A DNA stretch of 64,000 nucleotides from Pseudomonadota bacterium (GTDB lineage: Bacteria; Pseudomonadota; Gammaproteobacteria; Burkholderiales; Casimicrobiaceae), in NCBI GenBank assembly GCA_018241765.1, contig JAFEDD010000019.1:55652-119651 (forward strand), given 5' to 3'. Numbering within the stretch: position 1 is the first letter of the stretch; each line of letters opens with the position of its first letter. Below the pieces are notes generated by a model. The model was not told the DNA's origin. It did no database searches and saw only the letters and a program-made list of their open reading frames with translations. Shown here one piece after another: positions 8,773 through 17,136 of this stretch. The translations under genes and the position numbers were made by a program.

Positions 8773-9750
8773 TCAGACCCAGCGGATGCGCCGGAAATAG
8801 GCCCAGAGGCCGGCGCTGGCCGCCACCATGAGGCCGACGGCGACCGGGTAACCGTAGGTCCACTCCAGTTCGGGCATGTTCTTGAAGTTCATGCCGTAGA
8901 CGGTGCCGATGATGCTCGGCACCATGAGGATCGCGCCCCAGCCGGCGAGCTTTTTGGTCACTTCGTTCTCGCCGAGCGCGATCAGCGAGAGGTTGGTCTG
9001 CGTGGCGCCGTTCTCCATGTCACGCAGGTTGTCGAGCGATTCCTGGATGCGGGTGACGTGATCGAGCACGTCGCGAAAGTAGGGCCGCAGCGGCTCGCGA
9101 AAGATCGGGTGCTTGTGCGTGAGGAGCCGCCCGCATACCTCAACGAGCGGCGTGACGGCGCGGCGCACGCACATGGTGTCGCGCTTCAGTGCGTAGAGCA
9201 TCTGCGCGGCGGCGCGGCGATCGGTGCGGGCATCGAAGATCGTCTCTTCGATCGCGTCGAGCCGGTCTTCGAGCGAATCGGCTTCGGGGAACAGGCGGTC
9301 GACGACGGTGTCGATCAGCCCGTGCAGCACGGCACCGGGGCCGAGCGCGAGAAACTCGGGTTCGCTTTCGAGCTCGCTGCGCACGTTGCGAAAACCCGTC
9401 TCGGCCCGATGGCGCACGGTCAGCACGAAGTGCTCGCCGCAGTAGATGTGCAGTTCGCCGTCGACGTAGTCGTCGCCGTGCCGCTCGACGGTGTGCAGCA
9501 CGATGAAGAGCGTGCTGCCGTACTCCTCGATCTTCGGCCGCTGCGAACCGCGGTTGGTGTCTTCGATGGCGAGTTCGTGCAGGTTGAACTCTTCCTGCAT
9601 CTTGTTGAGCAGCGTCGGCGGCGGCTCGAAGAGGGCAACCCAGACCATCGCGCCGGGCGGCTGCGGGGCGGCCAGGAAGTCGCTGATGGCATCGATGTCG
9701 AACGCCGGTTGCCGGATGCCGTTGATGTAGGCGGCGCAGTTGACGAGCAT
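8773..9750 (-). CDS. CorA-family divalent cation transporter
   Basis: Inner-membrane Mg2+/Co2+-type channel of 325 aa from the ATG at 9750 (MLVNCAAYING). The long soluble N-terminal funnel is followed by two C-terminal helices joined by the family loop GMN (residues 286-288) and NMPELEW. A longer in-frame start near 9879 would overlap the divergent gspE-like gene and is rejected. It ends 30 bp before the GNAT-like gene. Family membership is clear; the exact ion (Mg, Co, Ni or Zn) is not determined by sequence. Confidence 0.92.
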   Translation of the reverse strand: MLVNCAAYINGIRQPAFDIDAISDFLAAPQPPGAMVWVALFEPPPTLLNKMQEEFNLHELAIEDTNRGSQRPKIEEYGSTLFIVLHTVERHGDDYVDGELHIYCGEHFVLTVRHRAETGFRNVRSELESEPEFLALGPGAVLHGLIDTVVDRLFPEADSLEDRLDAIEETIFDARTDRRAAAQMLYALKRDTMCVRRAVTPLVEVCGRLLTHKHPIFREPLRPYFRDVLDHVTRIQESLDNLRDMENGATQTNLSLIALGENEVTKKLAGWGAILMVPSIIGTVYGMNFKNMPELEWTYGYPVAVGLMVAASAGLWAYFRRIRWV

Positions 9751-9866
9751 GACGAAGCGAAGTCGGGCGTTGCGGTGCGCCCAATTATGCGGGCGCCGAG
9801 CGGTGCCGGAAAGCGCCCGCCGCATCGCCGCCTCGGGCGCGGCCGGCCGTGTAGCAAAATAGCCCG

Positions 9867-11678
9867 ATGCAATCTCCACCCGCTCCGACGCCCGCTGCCG
9901 CGCGGTTGCGTCCCACCGACGGGCGCGACCATCCGCTCACGCTCGATCAGGTGTTGCATGAGGTCGAGGCCGATCATCTGGTCGATGCCGATGCGCTCGC
10001 GCAGCTTCGGGCGACGTCGCGCTTTCGTCATTACGAGCATCCGTTGACGCTGATCGCCGAGCAGAAGTGGCGCGCCGCGCGGCCTCCGCAGCGCGTGCTG
10101 ACGCTGGAGGCACTGTCGGAGTGGTTCGCCGCGCGCATCGACGTGCCCTATGTGCACATCGATCCGCTGAAGGTCGATTTCGCGGCCGTGGCGTCGGTGA
10201 TGAGTTCGAGCTATGCCAACCGCTACCGCATCCTGCCGATCGCGGTGACGCCCGAAGCGGTCACCGTCGCCACCAGCGAACCCTTCGTGCGCTCGTGGAT
10301 TCCCGAGCTCTCGAATCTGCTGCGGCGGCGCGTCGATCTGGTGTTCGCCAATCCGATCGACGTCAAGCGCTACGTGGCGGAATTTTTCTCGCTCGCGCAG
10401 TCGGTGCGTCGCGCGCAGGAGCACGCCGGTGGCGACAAGGGCGCCATTTCGTCGTTCGAACAATTGGTGCAGCTCGGCGCGCAGGGCGGCGCCGCGCCGG
10501 ACGCCAACGATCGCCACATCGTGCGCATCGTCGATTGGCTCTGGCAGTACGCGTTCGAGCAACGCGCGAGCGACATCCACATCGAGCCGCGTCGCGACTC
10601 GGGCATCGTGCGCTTTCGCATCGATGGCGTGCTGCATCAGGTCTACCAGATTCCGCAGGCGGTGCTCACCGCGATGGTGAGCCGCATGAAGCTGCTCGCG
10701 CGCATGGAGATCGTCGAGAAGCGTCGCCCGCAGGACGGCCGCATCAAGACGGTCACGCCCGAGGGCGAGGAGGTGGAGCTGCGCGTGGCGACGATGCCGA
10801 CCGCCTTCGGCGAGAAGATCGTCATGCGCATCTTCGACCCCGAGGTGCTGATGCGCGATTTCCGCGACCTCGGCTTCAGCGATGATGACCTCACGCGCTG
10901 GCAGCAGATGACATCAAGGCCGCATGGCATCGTGCTGGTCACCGGGCCGACCGGCTCGGGCAAGACGACGACGCTGTACTCGACGCTGCGCGCGCTGGCG
11001 ACGCCCGAGGTGAACGTCTGCACGGTCGAAGACCCGATCGAGATGGTCGAACCGCAGTTCAACCAGATGCAGGTGCAGCCGCAGATTGGCGTCGATTTCG
11101 AGAACGGCGTGCGCACGCTGATGCGGCAGGACCCCGACATCATCATGGTGGGCGAGATTCGCGACCTCGCCACGGCCGAAATGGCCGTGCAGGCCGCGCT
11201 GACCGGACATCTCGTACTCTCGACGCTGCACACCAACGATGCGCCCACCGCGATCACGCGGCTGGTCGATCTGGGGTTGCCGCCGTACCTCGTCAACTCG
11301 ACGCTGCTCGGCGTCATGGCGCAGCGTTTGGTGCGCACGCTGTGCCCGAGCTGTCGCGTGCCGGCTGATCCGATCGAGGACGACGAGTGGGCCGCGCTGA
11401 CGCGCCCCTATCGTGCGAGCAAACCGAGCGTCACCTACGCGGCCGGCGGTTGCCTCGAGTGCCGCATGACGGGTTATCGCGGGCGGCTCGGTCTCTACGA
11501 GGTGATGGTCATGAGCGCCGAGTTGCGCAAGCTCGTCGCGCACGGCGCCAGCATTGACGAATTGCGCGAGCAGGCGTTTCGCGACGGCATGAAACCGCTG
11601 CGCGCGTCGGGCGCACACAAGATCGCGCTCGGCCTCACCACCAAGGACGAAGTCGAGCGCGTGGCGCCGCCGGCCTGA
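9867..11678 (+). CDS. GspE/PilB-type secretion or pilus ATPase
   Basis: Cytoplasmic hexameric ATPase of the type II secretion/type IV pilus assembly family, 603 aa. The MshEN/GspE N-terminal region spans residues ~25-180. The ATPase core has SDIHIEPR near 235-242, Walker A GPTGSGKTTTL at 360-370, Asp box/Walker B DPDIIMVGEIRD at 422-433, and the His box TLHTND at 453-458. A zinc motif CPSC (493-496) pairs with CLEC ~30 residues later. No pilus or secretion partner (inner-membrane platform, pilin, peptidase) is adjacent, so the system it powers must be encoded elsewhere. Confidence 0.93.
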   Translation: MQSPPAPTPAAARLRPTDGRDHPLTLDQVLHEVEADHLVDADALAQLRATSRFRHYEHPLTLIAEQKWRAARPPQRVLTLEALSEWFAARIDVPYVHIDPLKVDFAAVASVMSSSYANRYRILPIAVTPEAVTVATSEPFVRSWIPELSNLLRRRVDLVFANPIDVKRYVAEFFSLAQSVRRAQEHAGGDKGAISSFEQLVQLGAQGGAAPDANDRHIVRIVDWLWQYAFEQRASDIHIEPRRDSGIVRFRIDGVLHQVYQIPQAVLTAMVSRMKLLARMEIVEKRRPQDGRIKTVTPEGEEVELRVATMPTAFGEKIVMRIFDPEVLMRDFRDLGFSDDDLTRWQQMTSRPHGIVLVTGPTGSGKTTTLYSTLRALATPEVNVCTVEDPIEMVEPQFNQMQVQPQIGVDFENGVRTLMRQDPDIIMVGEIRDLATAEMAVQAALTGHLVLSTLHTNDAPTAITRLVDLGLPPYLVNSTLLGVMAQRLVRTLCPSCRVPADPIEDDEWAALTRPYRASKPSVTYAAGGCLECRMTGYRGRLGLYEVMVMSAELRKLVAHGASIDELREQAFRDGMKPLRASGAHKIALGLTTKDEVERVAPPA

Positions 11679-11713
11679 CGGCAGCGCCGTCGACTGATGA
11701 ACGGAGTGAATGC

Positions 11714-12628
11714 ATGCAGATCATCCTGATCGGCCTTGGCCGCATGGGCGGCAACATGGCGCGGCGCTGGGCGCGGCACGGCGTTGCCGTGACGGCCTTC
11801 GATGCGAGCGCCGAGGCGCGCGCCGCGATCGAGGGCGAGGCGCATTGCCGCGTCGTGGCGAGCCTTGCGGAAGCGCTCGCGACGGGTGTGCCGGGTGCGC
11901 GTATCGTGTGGCTGATGCTGCCGGCCGGGGCGATCACCGAGCGCGCCATCGACGACGTGCTGCCGACCTTGGTCGCGGGCGATCTGTTGGTCGATGGCGG
12001 CAACGCGCACTACAAGGATTCGCAGCGCCGCGCCGCGCGCGTGCGCTCCCACGGTGCCGCCTTCGCCGACGTTGGCGTCTCCGGCGGCATCGGTGGCCTC
12101 GCGCACGGCTATTGCCTGATGGTCGGCGCGCAGGCGGCCGATTACGCGCGGCTCGAACCGCTGCTGATGGCGCTCGCGCCCGAGGGCGGGCGGGGGCTCG
12201 TGCACGCCGGGCCGGTCGGCGCGGGGCACTACGCGAAGATGGTGCACAACGGCATCGAGTACGGCATGATGCAGGCGCTGGCCGAAGGCTTTGCGCTGCT
12301 CGAAGCGAAGGAGGAATTCGCCATGCCGCTCGCTGCCGTGGCCGATGCCTGGTGCGATGGCTCGGTCATCCGCTCGTGGCTGCTCGAACTGACCGCTCGC
12401 GCGCTGCATGACCCCGAGGCGCTGGCTGCCACCGCGCCGCATGTGGCGGACTCGGGCGAAGGGCGCTGGGCGGTCGAGGCGATGGTGGAGCTGGGCGTTC
12501 CCGCCCCGGTGACGGCGCTTGCGTTGACCACCCGCTTCGCGACGCAGGGCCGTGGCGACTATGCCGCGCGACTGCTCGCGCAGATGCGCGCCGGCTTTGG
12601 CGGGCACGCGGTGAACGTCGTGCGCTGA
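11714..12628 (+). CDS. gnd: 6-phosphogluconate dehydrogenase, short decarboxylating type
   Basis: Oxidises 6-phosphogluconate to ribulose 5-phosphate. At 304 aa it belongs to the short (YqeC-like) class rather than the ~470-aa form. The N-terminal Rossmann motif is LIGLGRMGGNMARRW. DGGNAHYKDS, GVSGGIGGLAHGY and the catalytic-region stretch GHYAKMVHNGIEYGMMQ are all present. The ATG at 11714 is preceded by an acceptable ribosome site (ggagtgaat). It ends 15 bp before the convergent yhbY gene. Cofactor preference (NAD or NADP) is not assigned. Confidence 0.93.
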   Translation: MQIILIGLGRMGGNMARRWARHGVAVTAFDASAEARAAIEGEAHCRVVASLAEALATGVPGARIVWLMLPAGAITERAIDDVLPTLVAGDLLVDGGNAHYKDSQRRAARVRSHGAAFADVGVSGGIGGLAHGYCLMVGAQAADYARLEPLLMALAPEGGRGLVHAGPVGAGHYAKMVHNGIEYGMMQALAEGFALLEAKEEFAMPLAAVADAWCDGSVIRSWLLELTARALHDPEALAATAPHVADSGEGRWAVEAMVELGVPAPVTALALTTRFATQGRGDYAARLLAQMRAGFGGHAVNVVR

Positions 12629-12643
12629 GTTTCCGCGGCGCGC

Positions 12644-13663
12644 TCAGCCCAGGCGTCGCCGCGTGCGCGGTTTCGGCGCCGTGGCGGCGGGAGCGTCGCC
12701 GCGACGGTTGAATCCTCCGGCGCTGCCGCGACGCGTGTCGCGCGGCGCGTACTCGCCGCGCCCGGCGCCACCACTGGCGGCACCCGGTGTGCCACGGGCG
12801 CGGCGGCTGTTGCCGGGCGGGCGGTCACGTTCGAAGCCGCCGGTGGCTGCACCGGCTCGCGCACGACCGCGCGGCGGAGGTGCGCCTCGCTCGCCCTGAC
12901 GGTCATCGAACTGCCCGCCCGAGCGCCCTGCGAAGCGACCGCGCGGCGCAGCGTCGCCGCGATCGTCGACCGGCGCGGTGCCGCGCCTGACGTAGCCGCG
13001 CGCCTGGCCGTCGCCGCCGGCCTCGTCGCGGCGGCTACCCCAGCGAGCACGCGGGGCGGCGTCGTCGTCGCGACGTCGTCCGTCGCTGCCGCGTTGACCA
13101 TAGCCGCCACGCTCGCCATAGCTTCGAGCGCCTCCCCCTTCCGGCGAGCGTCGGCGTGGCGGCGCGAAATCGTCGCTCGCGCCGCCCTCACGCGAGCGGG
13201 GCGCCGCGCGCGGCCGCGACGGGGCGCGGCGCTCGTCGAAGTCGTCGCCGCGAGCGCCACGGGCGCGTGGCGCGCGCTCGCTGTCGCGCGCCGGCGGCGC
13301 CGAGGCCAGGCCGCGCCGCGGCCCGCGCGCGGGGCTGCGTGGCCGCGCTGCCGCTTCGTCGCCCGACTCGTCGGCGCTGGCGTCGCCGGCGTTGCGCCAC
13401 AGCACGAGGAGTTTGCCCAGGTGCTGCACGTTTTCGCAGCCGAGCTTGGCGCAAATTTCGGCCAGATACGCCTCGCGCGTTTCGCGTTCGTCGGACTGCA
13501 CGCGCACCTTGATCAAGGCGTGCGCGGTCAGCGCGAGATCGATCTCATGCAGCACGGCGGCAGTGAGGCCATGCTGGCCGATCATCACCACCGGGTCGAG
13601 ATGATGCGCGGCGGCGCGCAACGCGCGGCGGGCACTGGCGGACAGGGCGGAGGTCGACGACAT
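12644..13663 (-). CDS. yhbY: YhbY/CRM-domain RNA-binding protein with long Arg/Gly-rich tail
   Basis: Residues ~5-97 form a CRM/YhbY domain (LDPVVMIGQHGLTAAVLHEI, then IKVRVQSDERETREA), a fold that binds pre-50S ribosomal RNA. Ordinary bacterial YhbY is about 97 aa, but this protein is 339 aa. The extra ~240 residues are low-complexity, rich in Arg, Gly, Pro, Ala and Asp with RGG/RG dipeptides, and predicted to be disordered. It is divergent from rlmE, the usual arrangement. The tail stays open despite its repetitive GC-rich DNA, which supports real coding. Confidence 0.88.
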   Translation of the reverse strand: MSSTSALSASARRALRAAAHHLDPVVMIGQHGLTAAVLHEIDLALTAHALIKVRVQSDERETREAYLAEICAKLGCENVQHLGKLLVLWRNAGDASADESGDEAAARPRSPARGPRRGLASAPPARDSERAPRARGARGDDFDERRAPSRPRAAPRSREGGASDDFAPPRRRSPEGGGARSYGERGGYGQRGSDGRRRDDDAAPRARWGSRRDEAGGDGQARGYVRRGTAPVDDRGDAAPRGRFAGRSGGQFDDRQGERGAPPPRGRARAGAATGGFERDRPPGNSRRARGTPGAASGGAGRGEYAPRDTRRGSAGGFNRRGDAPAATAPKPRTRRRLG

Positions 13664-13779
13664 GGCAGGAGCTTTCGAGAACGGGCGCGCAGGGCGCGAA
13701 GGCCGCCATTATCGCCGCGCCATCGATAATTGCCGCTTCGCTCCATCACCGCCTGATCGGCCTCGGCCCCACGACCGCC

Positions 13780-14427
13780 ATGCTCAACCCCGCCGGCAAA
13801 CGTCACAAATCGCACAAGGACTGGCTGGTCGAGCACGTCAACGACCCTTGGGTGCAGCGTGCGCAGCGCGAGGGGTTTCGCTCGCGCGCGGCGTACAAGC
13901 TGATCGAGATCGACCGCAAGGATCGCCTGTTGCGGCCCGGCAGCGTGGTGGTCGATCTCGGTGCCGCGCCCGGCAGCTGGTGTCAGGTCGCGCAGCGCGC
14001 GCTCGGTCCGCGCGGTCGCATCATCGCCATCGATCTCTTGCCGATGCAGGGCATGACTCAGGTCGAGTTCATCGAGGGCGATTTCGGCGACGACGCGGTG
14101 CTGGCGGAGCTCGAAGCGAAGTTGGGCGGCGCCGGCGTCGACCTCGTCATGAGCGACATGCTGCCCAACATGACGGGTGTCGCGAGTATCGATTCGCCGC
14201 GCGCGATCCATCTCGGGGAACTGGCGGCCGAGTTCGCGCTCGCCCACCTGAAGGCCGACGGACGACTGTTGATCAAGGCGTATCAGGGGCCGGGCTTCCC
14301 GGAGTTCCTGCAACAGTTGAAACGGCAGTTCGCAAGCGTCGTCAGCCGCAAGCCGGAGGCCTCACGCGACCGCAGTGCCGAGATCTACCTGCTCGCCAGC
14401 ACGCCACGACCGCAGGCGACGGCTTGA
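13780..14427 (+). CDS. rlmE: 23S rRNA 2'-O-methyltransferase (U2552)
   Basis: FtsJ-type SAM-dependent methyltransferase of 215 aa that acts late in 50S maturation. The SAM motif is VVDLGAAPGSWCQVA. The catalytic K-D-K-E set is visible: the lysine in SRAAYKLIEID, the aspartate in DLVMSDML, and the lysine in LLIKAYQGPGFPEF. The gene is divergent from yhbY. In most relatives ftsH follows; here the reading frame ends inside the first hairpin arm of a repeat array (the TGA at 14425-14427 is part of gcgacggcTTGAcgtcgc), so the last residues PQATA are partly repeat-encoded. Confidence 0.95.
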   Translation: MLNPAGKRHKSHKDWLVEHVNDPWVQRAQREGFRSRAAYKLIEIDRKDRLLRPGSVVVDLGAAPGSWCQVAQRALGPRGRIIAIDLLPMQGMTQVEFIEGDFGDDAVLAELEAKLGGAGVDLVMSDMLPNMTGVASIDSPRAIHLGELAAEFALAHLKADGRLLIKAYQGPGFPEFLQQLKRQFASVVSRKPEASRDRSAEIYLLASTPRPQATA

Positions 14428-15544
14428 CGTCGCGCGTCCCGTAGGCGACGGCTTGACGTCGCTTTCGGGGGGTTGGTCATTGTCGGCGGTCATCGAATGC
14501 GGCCAAGCGCGGTCAAGCCCGCGCCTACCGGTTGTAGGCGACGGCTTGACGTCGCTCGCGCACGGTCAGCCATCGCAATCGGTCATCGAAGACTCCGAAG
14601 CGCGGTCAAGCCCGCGCCTGCCGGTTGTAGGCGACGGCTTGACGTCGCTATTGTGGGGTTGGTCATTGTCGGCGGTCATCGAATGCGGCCAAGCGCGGTC
14701 AAGCCCGCGCCTACCTGATGTAGGCGACGGCTTGACGTCGCTCGCGCACGGTCAGCCATCGCAATCGGTCATCGAAGACTCCGAAGCGCGGTCAAGCCCG
14801 CGCCTACCGGCTGTAGGCGACGGCTTGACGTCGCTTTGGTGGGGTTGATCATCGCCGCCGGTCATCGAAGGCAGCCAAGCGCGGTCAAGCCCGCGCCTAC
14901 CAACTGTAGGCGACGGCTTGACGTCGCTATTGTGGGGTTGATCATCGCCGGCGGTCGTCGAACGCAACCGAGCGCGGTCAAGCCCGCGCCTACCGGTTGT
15001 AGGCGACGGCTTGACGTCGCTTTGGCGCGATCGATCACCGCCACGCGTCGTCGAACGCAACCGAGCGCGGTCGAGCCCGCGCCTACCGGCTGTAGGCGAC
15101 GGCTTGACGTCGCTATTGTGGGGTTGGTCATTGTCGGCGGTCATCGAATGCGGCCAAGCGCGGTTAAGCCCGCGCCTACAGCGAAGCGCGGTCAAGCCCG
15201 CGCCTACCTGATGTAGGCGACGGCTTGACGTCGCTTTCGGGGGGTTGGTCATTGTCAGCGGTCATCGAATGCGGCCAAGCGCGGTCAAGCCCGCGCCTAC
15301 CGGCTGTAGGCGACGGCTTGACGTCGCTCTGGCGTTGTCGATCACCGCCACGCGTCATCGAACGCAACCGAGCGCGGTCAAGCCCGCGCCTACCGCGAAG
15401 CGCGGTCGAGCCCGCGCCTACCGGTTGTAGGCGACGGCTTGACGTCGCTCTGGCGTTGTCGATCGCCGCCACGCGTCGTCGAACGCAACCGAGCGCGGTC
15501 GAGCCCGCGCCTACCGCGAAGCGCGGTCGAGCCCGCGCCTGCCG
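14414..15544. repeat. tandem array of 93-bp paired-hairpin units
   Basis: Eleven units start at 14441, 14534, 14627, 14720, 14813, 14906, 14999, 15092, 15213, 15306 and 15427; the period is exactly 93 bp except for two 121-bp steps. Each unit has an invariant left arm GTAGGCGACGGCTTGACGTC+GCT, a 42-bp linker, a right arm AGCGCGGTCAAGCCCGCGCC+TAC, and 5 bp. Each arm is a 6-bp-stem hairpin (gcgacg/cgtcgc, gcgcgg/ccgcgc), and the loops GCTTGA and TCAAGC are complementary. The 42-bp linkers fall into a few shared types, all containing (a/g)tcgaa. Units 8, 10 and 11 carry an extra 28-bp right arm. An isolated left arm lies at 14414-14433 inside rlmE. No credible gene lies within. Confidence 0.9.
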
Positions 15545-15576
15545 GCTGACATGCCATTGGCTTGATGGCGGAAGCC

Positions 15577-15656
15577 GCATCCATGACGGGCTTGCAGCCC
15601 GATAATGGCGAAAGTCGAGTTTCACGCAAAACGAGCGACAAGCCCGTCATGGACGT
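15577..15656. repeat. 80-bp palindromic intergenic element, copy 2
   Basis: Arms gcatccatgacgggcttg (15577-15594) and caagcccgtcatggacgt (15639-15656) flank a 44-bp centre containing gaaagtcgag. It has the same length and layout as copies 1 and 3. It lies just after the 93-bp array and before the convergent binding-protein gene. Confidence 0.75.
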
Positions 15657-15723
15657 CATTTGCGGAAAAAGCTGATGCACGCCGCGCGAGCTTGGACGGG
15701 TGCGCGGCGTGCGCGGAGCGGCG

Positions 15724-16920
15724 TTACGGTGCGCGGCGCAGGCGCTTCACTTCGTCGTCGGTGGGCTGCACGCTCTTGCCGTCGACGTAGCGCCAGTCGA
15801 CCATGATGCCGCGGCCGTCCTTTTGCGCGAGGCGGCCGACGAAGGCGCCCATCGTGGACTGGTTGTCCTGCGCGCGCCAGGTGATGCGGCCGAACGGGCT
15901 GTCGACGGCGAGGTTCTTCATCGCGGCCTGCATCTTCGCGACGTCGGTCGAATTGGCCTTCTTCAGCATCGCGGCGATCGATTTCACCGTCGCGTAGCCG
16001 ACGACCGAACCCAGCCTCGGATGATCCTTGTACTTCGCGAGGTAGGCGTCGCGGAAGGCCTTGTGTTCGGGCGTATCGACGAACTGCCACGGATAGCCGG
16101 TGACGATCCAGCCGCTGGGCGTTTCCTCCTTCAGCGGGTCGAGGTACTCCGGCTCGCCCGACAGCAGGCTCACCACCGGACGATCCTTGAACAGCCCGCG
16201 GGTGTTGCCTTCGCGCACGAACTTCTGCAGGTCGGTGCCGAAGGTGACGTTGAACACGGCATCGACGCGGGCGTCGATCAGCGCCTGCACGACGGCGCCG
16301 GCGTCGATCTTGCCGAGCGGCGGCGCCTGTTCGACGAACTCCACGCCGCCGGCCGGCTGCGCCGCGATCAAGAGCTTCTTGAACGAATTGGCGGCCGACT
16401 GGCCGTATTCGTAGTTCGGGTAGACGATGCCCCAGCGTTTCTTGTTCAGCTTCGCGGCTTCGGGCACCAGCATGCTGGTCTGCATGTAGGTCGAGGCGCG
16501 CAGGCGGAACGTGTAGGCGTTGCCGTTGCCCCAGGTGATCTTGTCGGACAGCGGTTCGCTCGCCACGAAGAGCACGCGACGCTGGCGCGCGAAGTCCCCG
16601 ACCGCGAGACCGATGTTCGACAGGAAGGTGCCGGAGAGCAGCGCCACCTTTTCGCGCGTCAGCAGTTCCTCGGCCGCGCGCACCGCATCGCTCGGGTTGG
16701 CGTTGTCGTCACGGAACACCGTCTCCAGCGGGCGGCCGTTGATGCCGCCGGCGCGGTTGACTTCTTCCTGCGCCAGCTCCCAGCCCTTGCGATAGGGCTC
16801 GAGAAAGGCGGGTTGCGCCTTGTAGCTGTTGATCTCGCCGATGCGGATGGGCGTGCCCTGCGCGAGCGCGCTGCCGCTGACGAGCGTGAAGAGGGAGAGG
16901 GCGAAGAGGGTGCGTGACAT
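15724..16920 (-). CDS. LivK-like ABC transporter substrate-binding protein
   Basis: Periplasmic binding protein of the branched-chain amino-acid/amide class (Peripla_BP_6), 398 aa. It has a Sec signal peptide cut near ALA|QG, and the mature start IRIGEINSYKAQPAFLEPYR is typical of the family. The body contains NRAGGINGRPLE and LLTREKVALLSGTFLSN. It stands alone: no permease or ATPase is adjacent. The nearest compatible transporter cassette (livF-livG-livHM) is about 29 kb away and lacks a binding protein, but pairing the two is only a guess. The ligand cannot be predicted. Confidence 0.9.
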   Translation of the reverse strand: MSRTLFALSLFTLVSGSALAQGTPIRIGEINSYKAQPAFLEPYRKGWELAQEEVNRAGGINGRPLETVFRDDNANPSDAVRAAEELLTREKVALLSGTFLSNIGLAVGDFARQRRVLFVASEPLSDKITWGNGNAYTFRLRASTYMQTSMLVPEAAKLNKKRWGIVYPNYEYGQSAANSFKKLLIAAQPAGGVEFVEQAPPLGKIDAGAVVQALIDARVDAVFNVTFGTDLQKFVREGNTRGLFKDRPVVSLLSGEPEYLDPLKEETPSGWIVTGYPWQFVDTPEHKAFRDAYLAKYKDHPRLGSVVGYATVKSIAAMLKKANSTDVAKMQAAMKNLAVDSPFGRITWRAQDNQSTMGAFVGRLAQKDGRGIMVDWRYVDGKSVQPTDDEVKRLRRAP

Positions 16921-17136
16921 CGTGGTTCCTCGGCGTGGGGTGGCCGCCCGGATCGGGCGGGCGCGGCGATAACGGAGCGCGGCGGCGTGGGTTGACAGCC
17001 GACGGCGCGTGCCCGATGCTGCGCCGCCGCAATGTAGCCGATTCGCCGACCCTGGCGCGTCCTTTCCGCGTCACCGTGCGCCACGAATCGCGGCGCTGGG
17101 TGACAATTGCCTCTCGTCACGACCAACGCTGGTGAC

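Noticed and set aside
14441..15544. CRISPR array
   Set aside because: Linkers are shared between units and fall into a few families, repeats are two inverted arms per unit, and no cas genes are present.
14375..15625. Protein-coding frames across the 93-bp array
   Set aside because: 93 bp is a multiple of three, so any frame without a stop in one unit stays open through many. Several frames on both strands are open at once, with no ribosome sites and no protein-like sequence.
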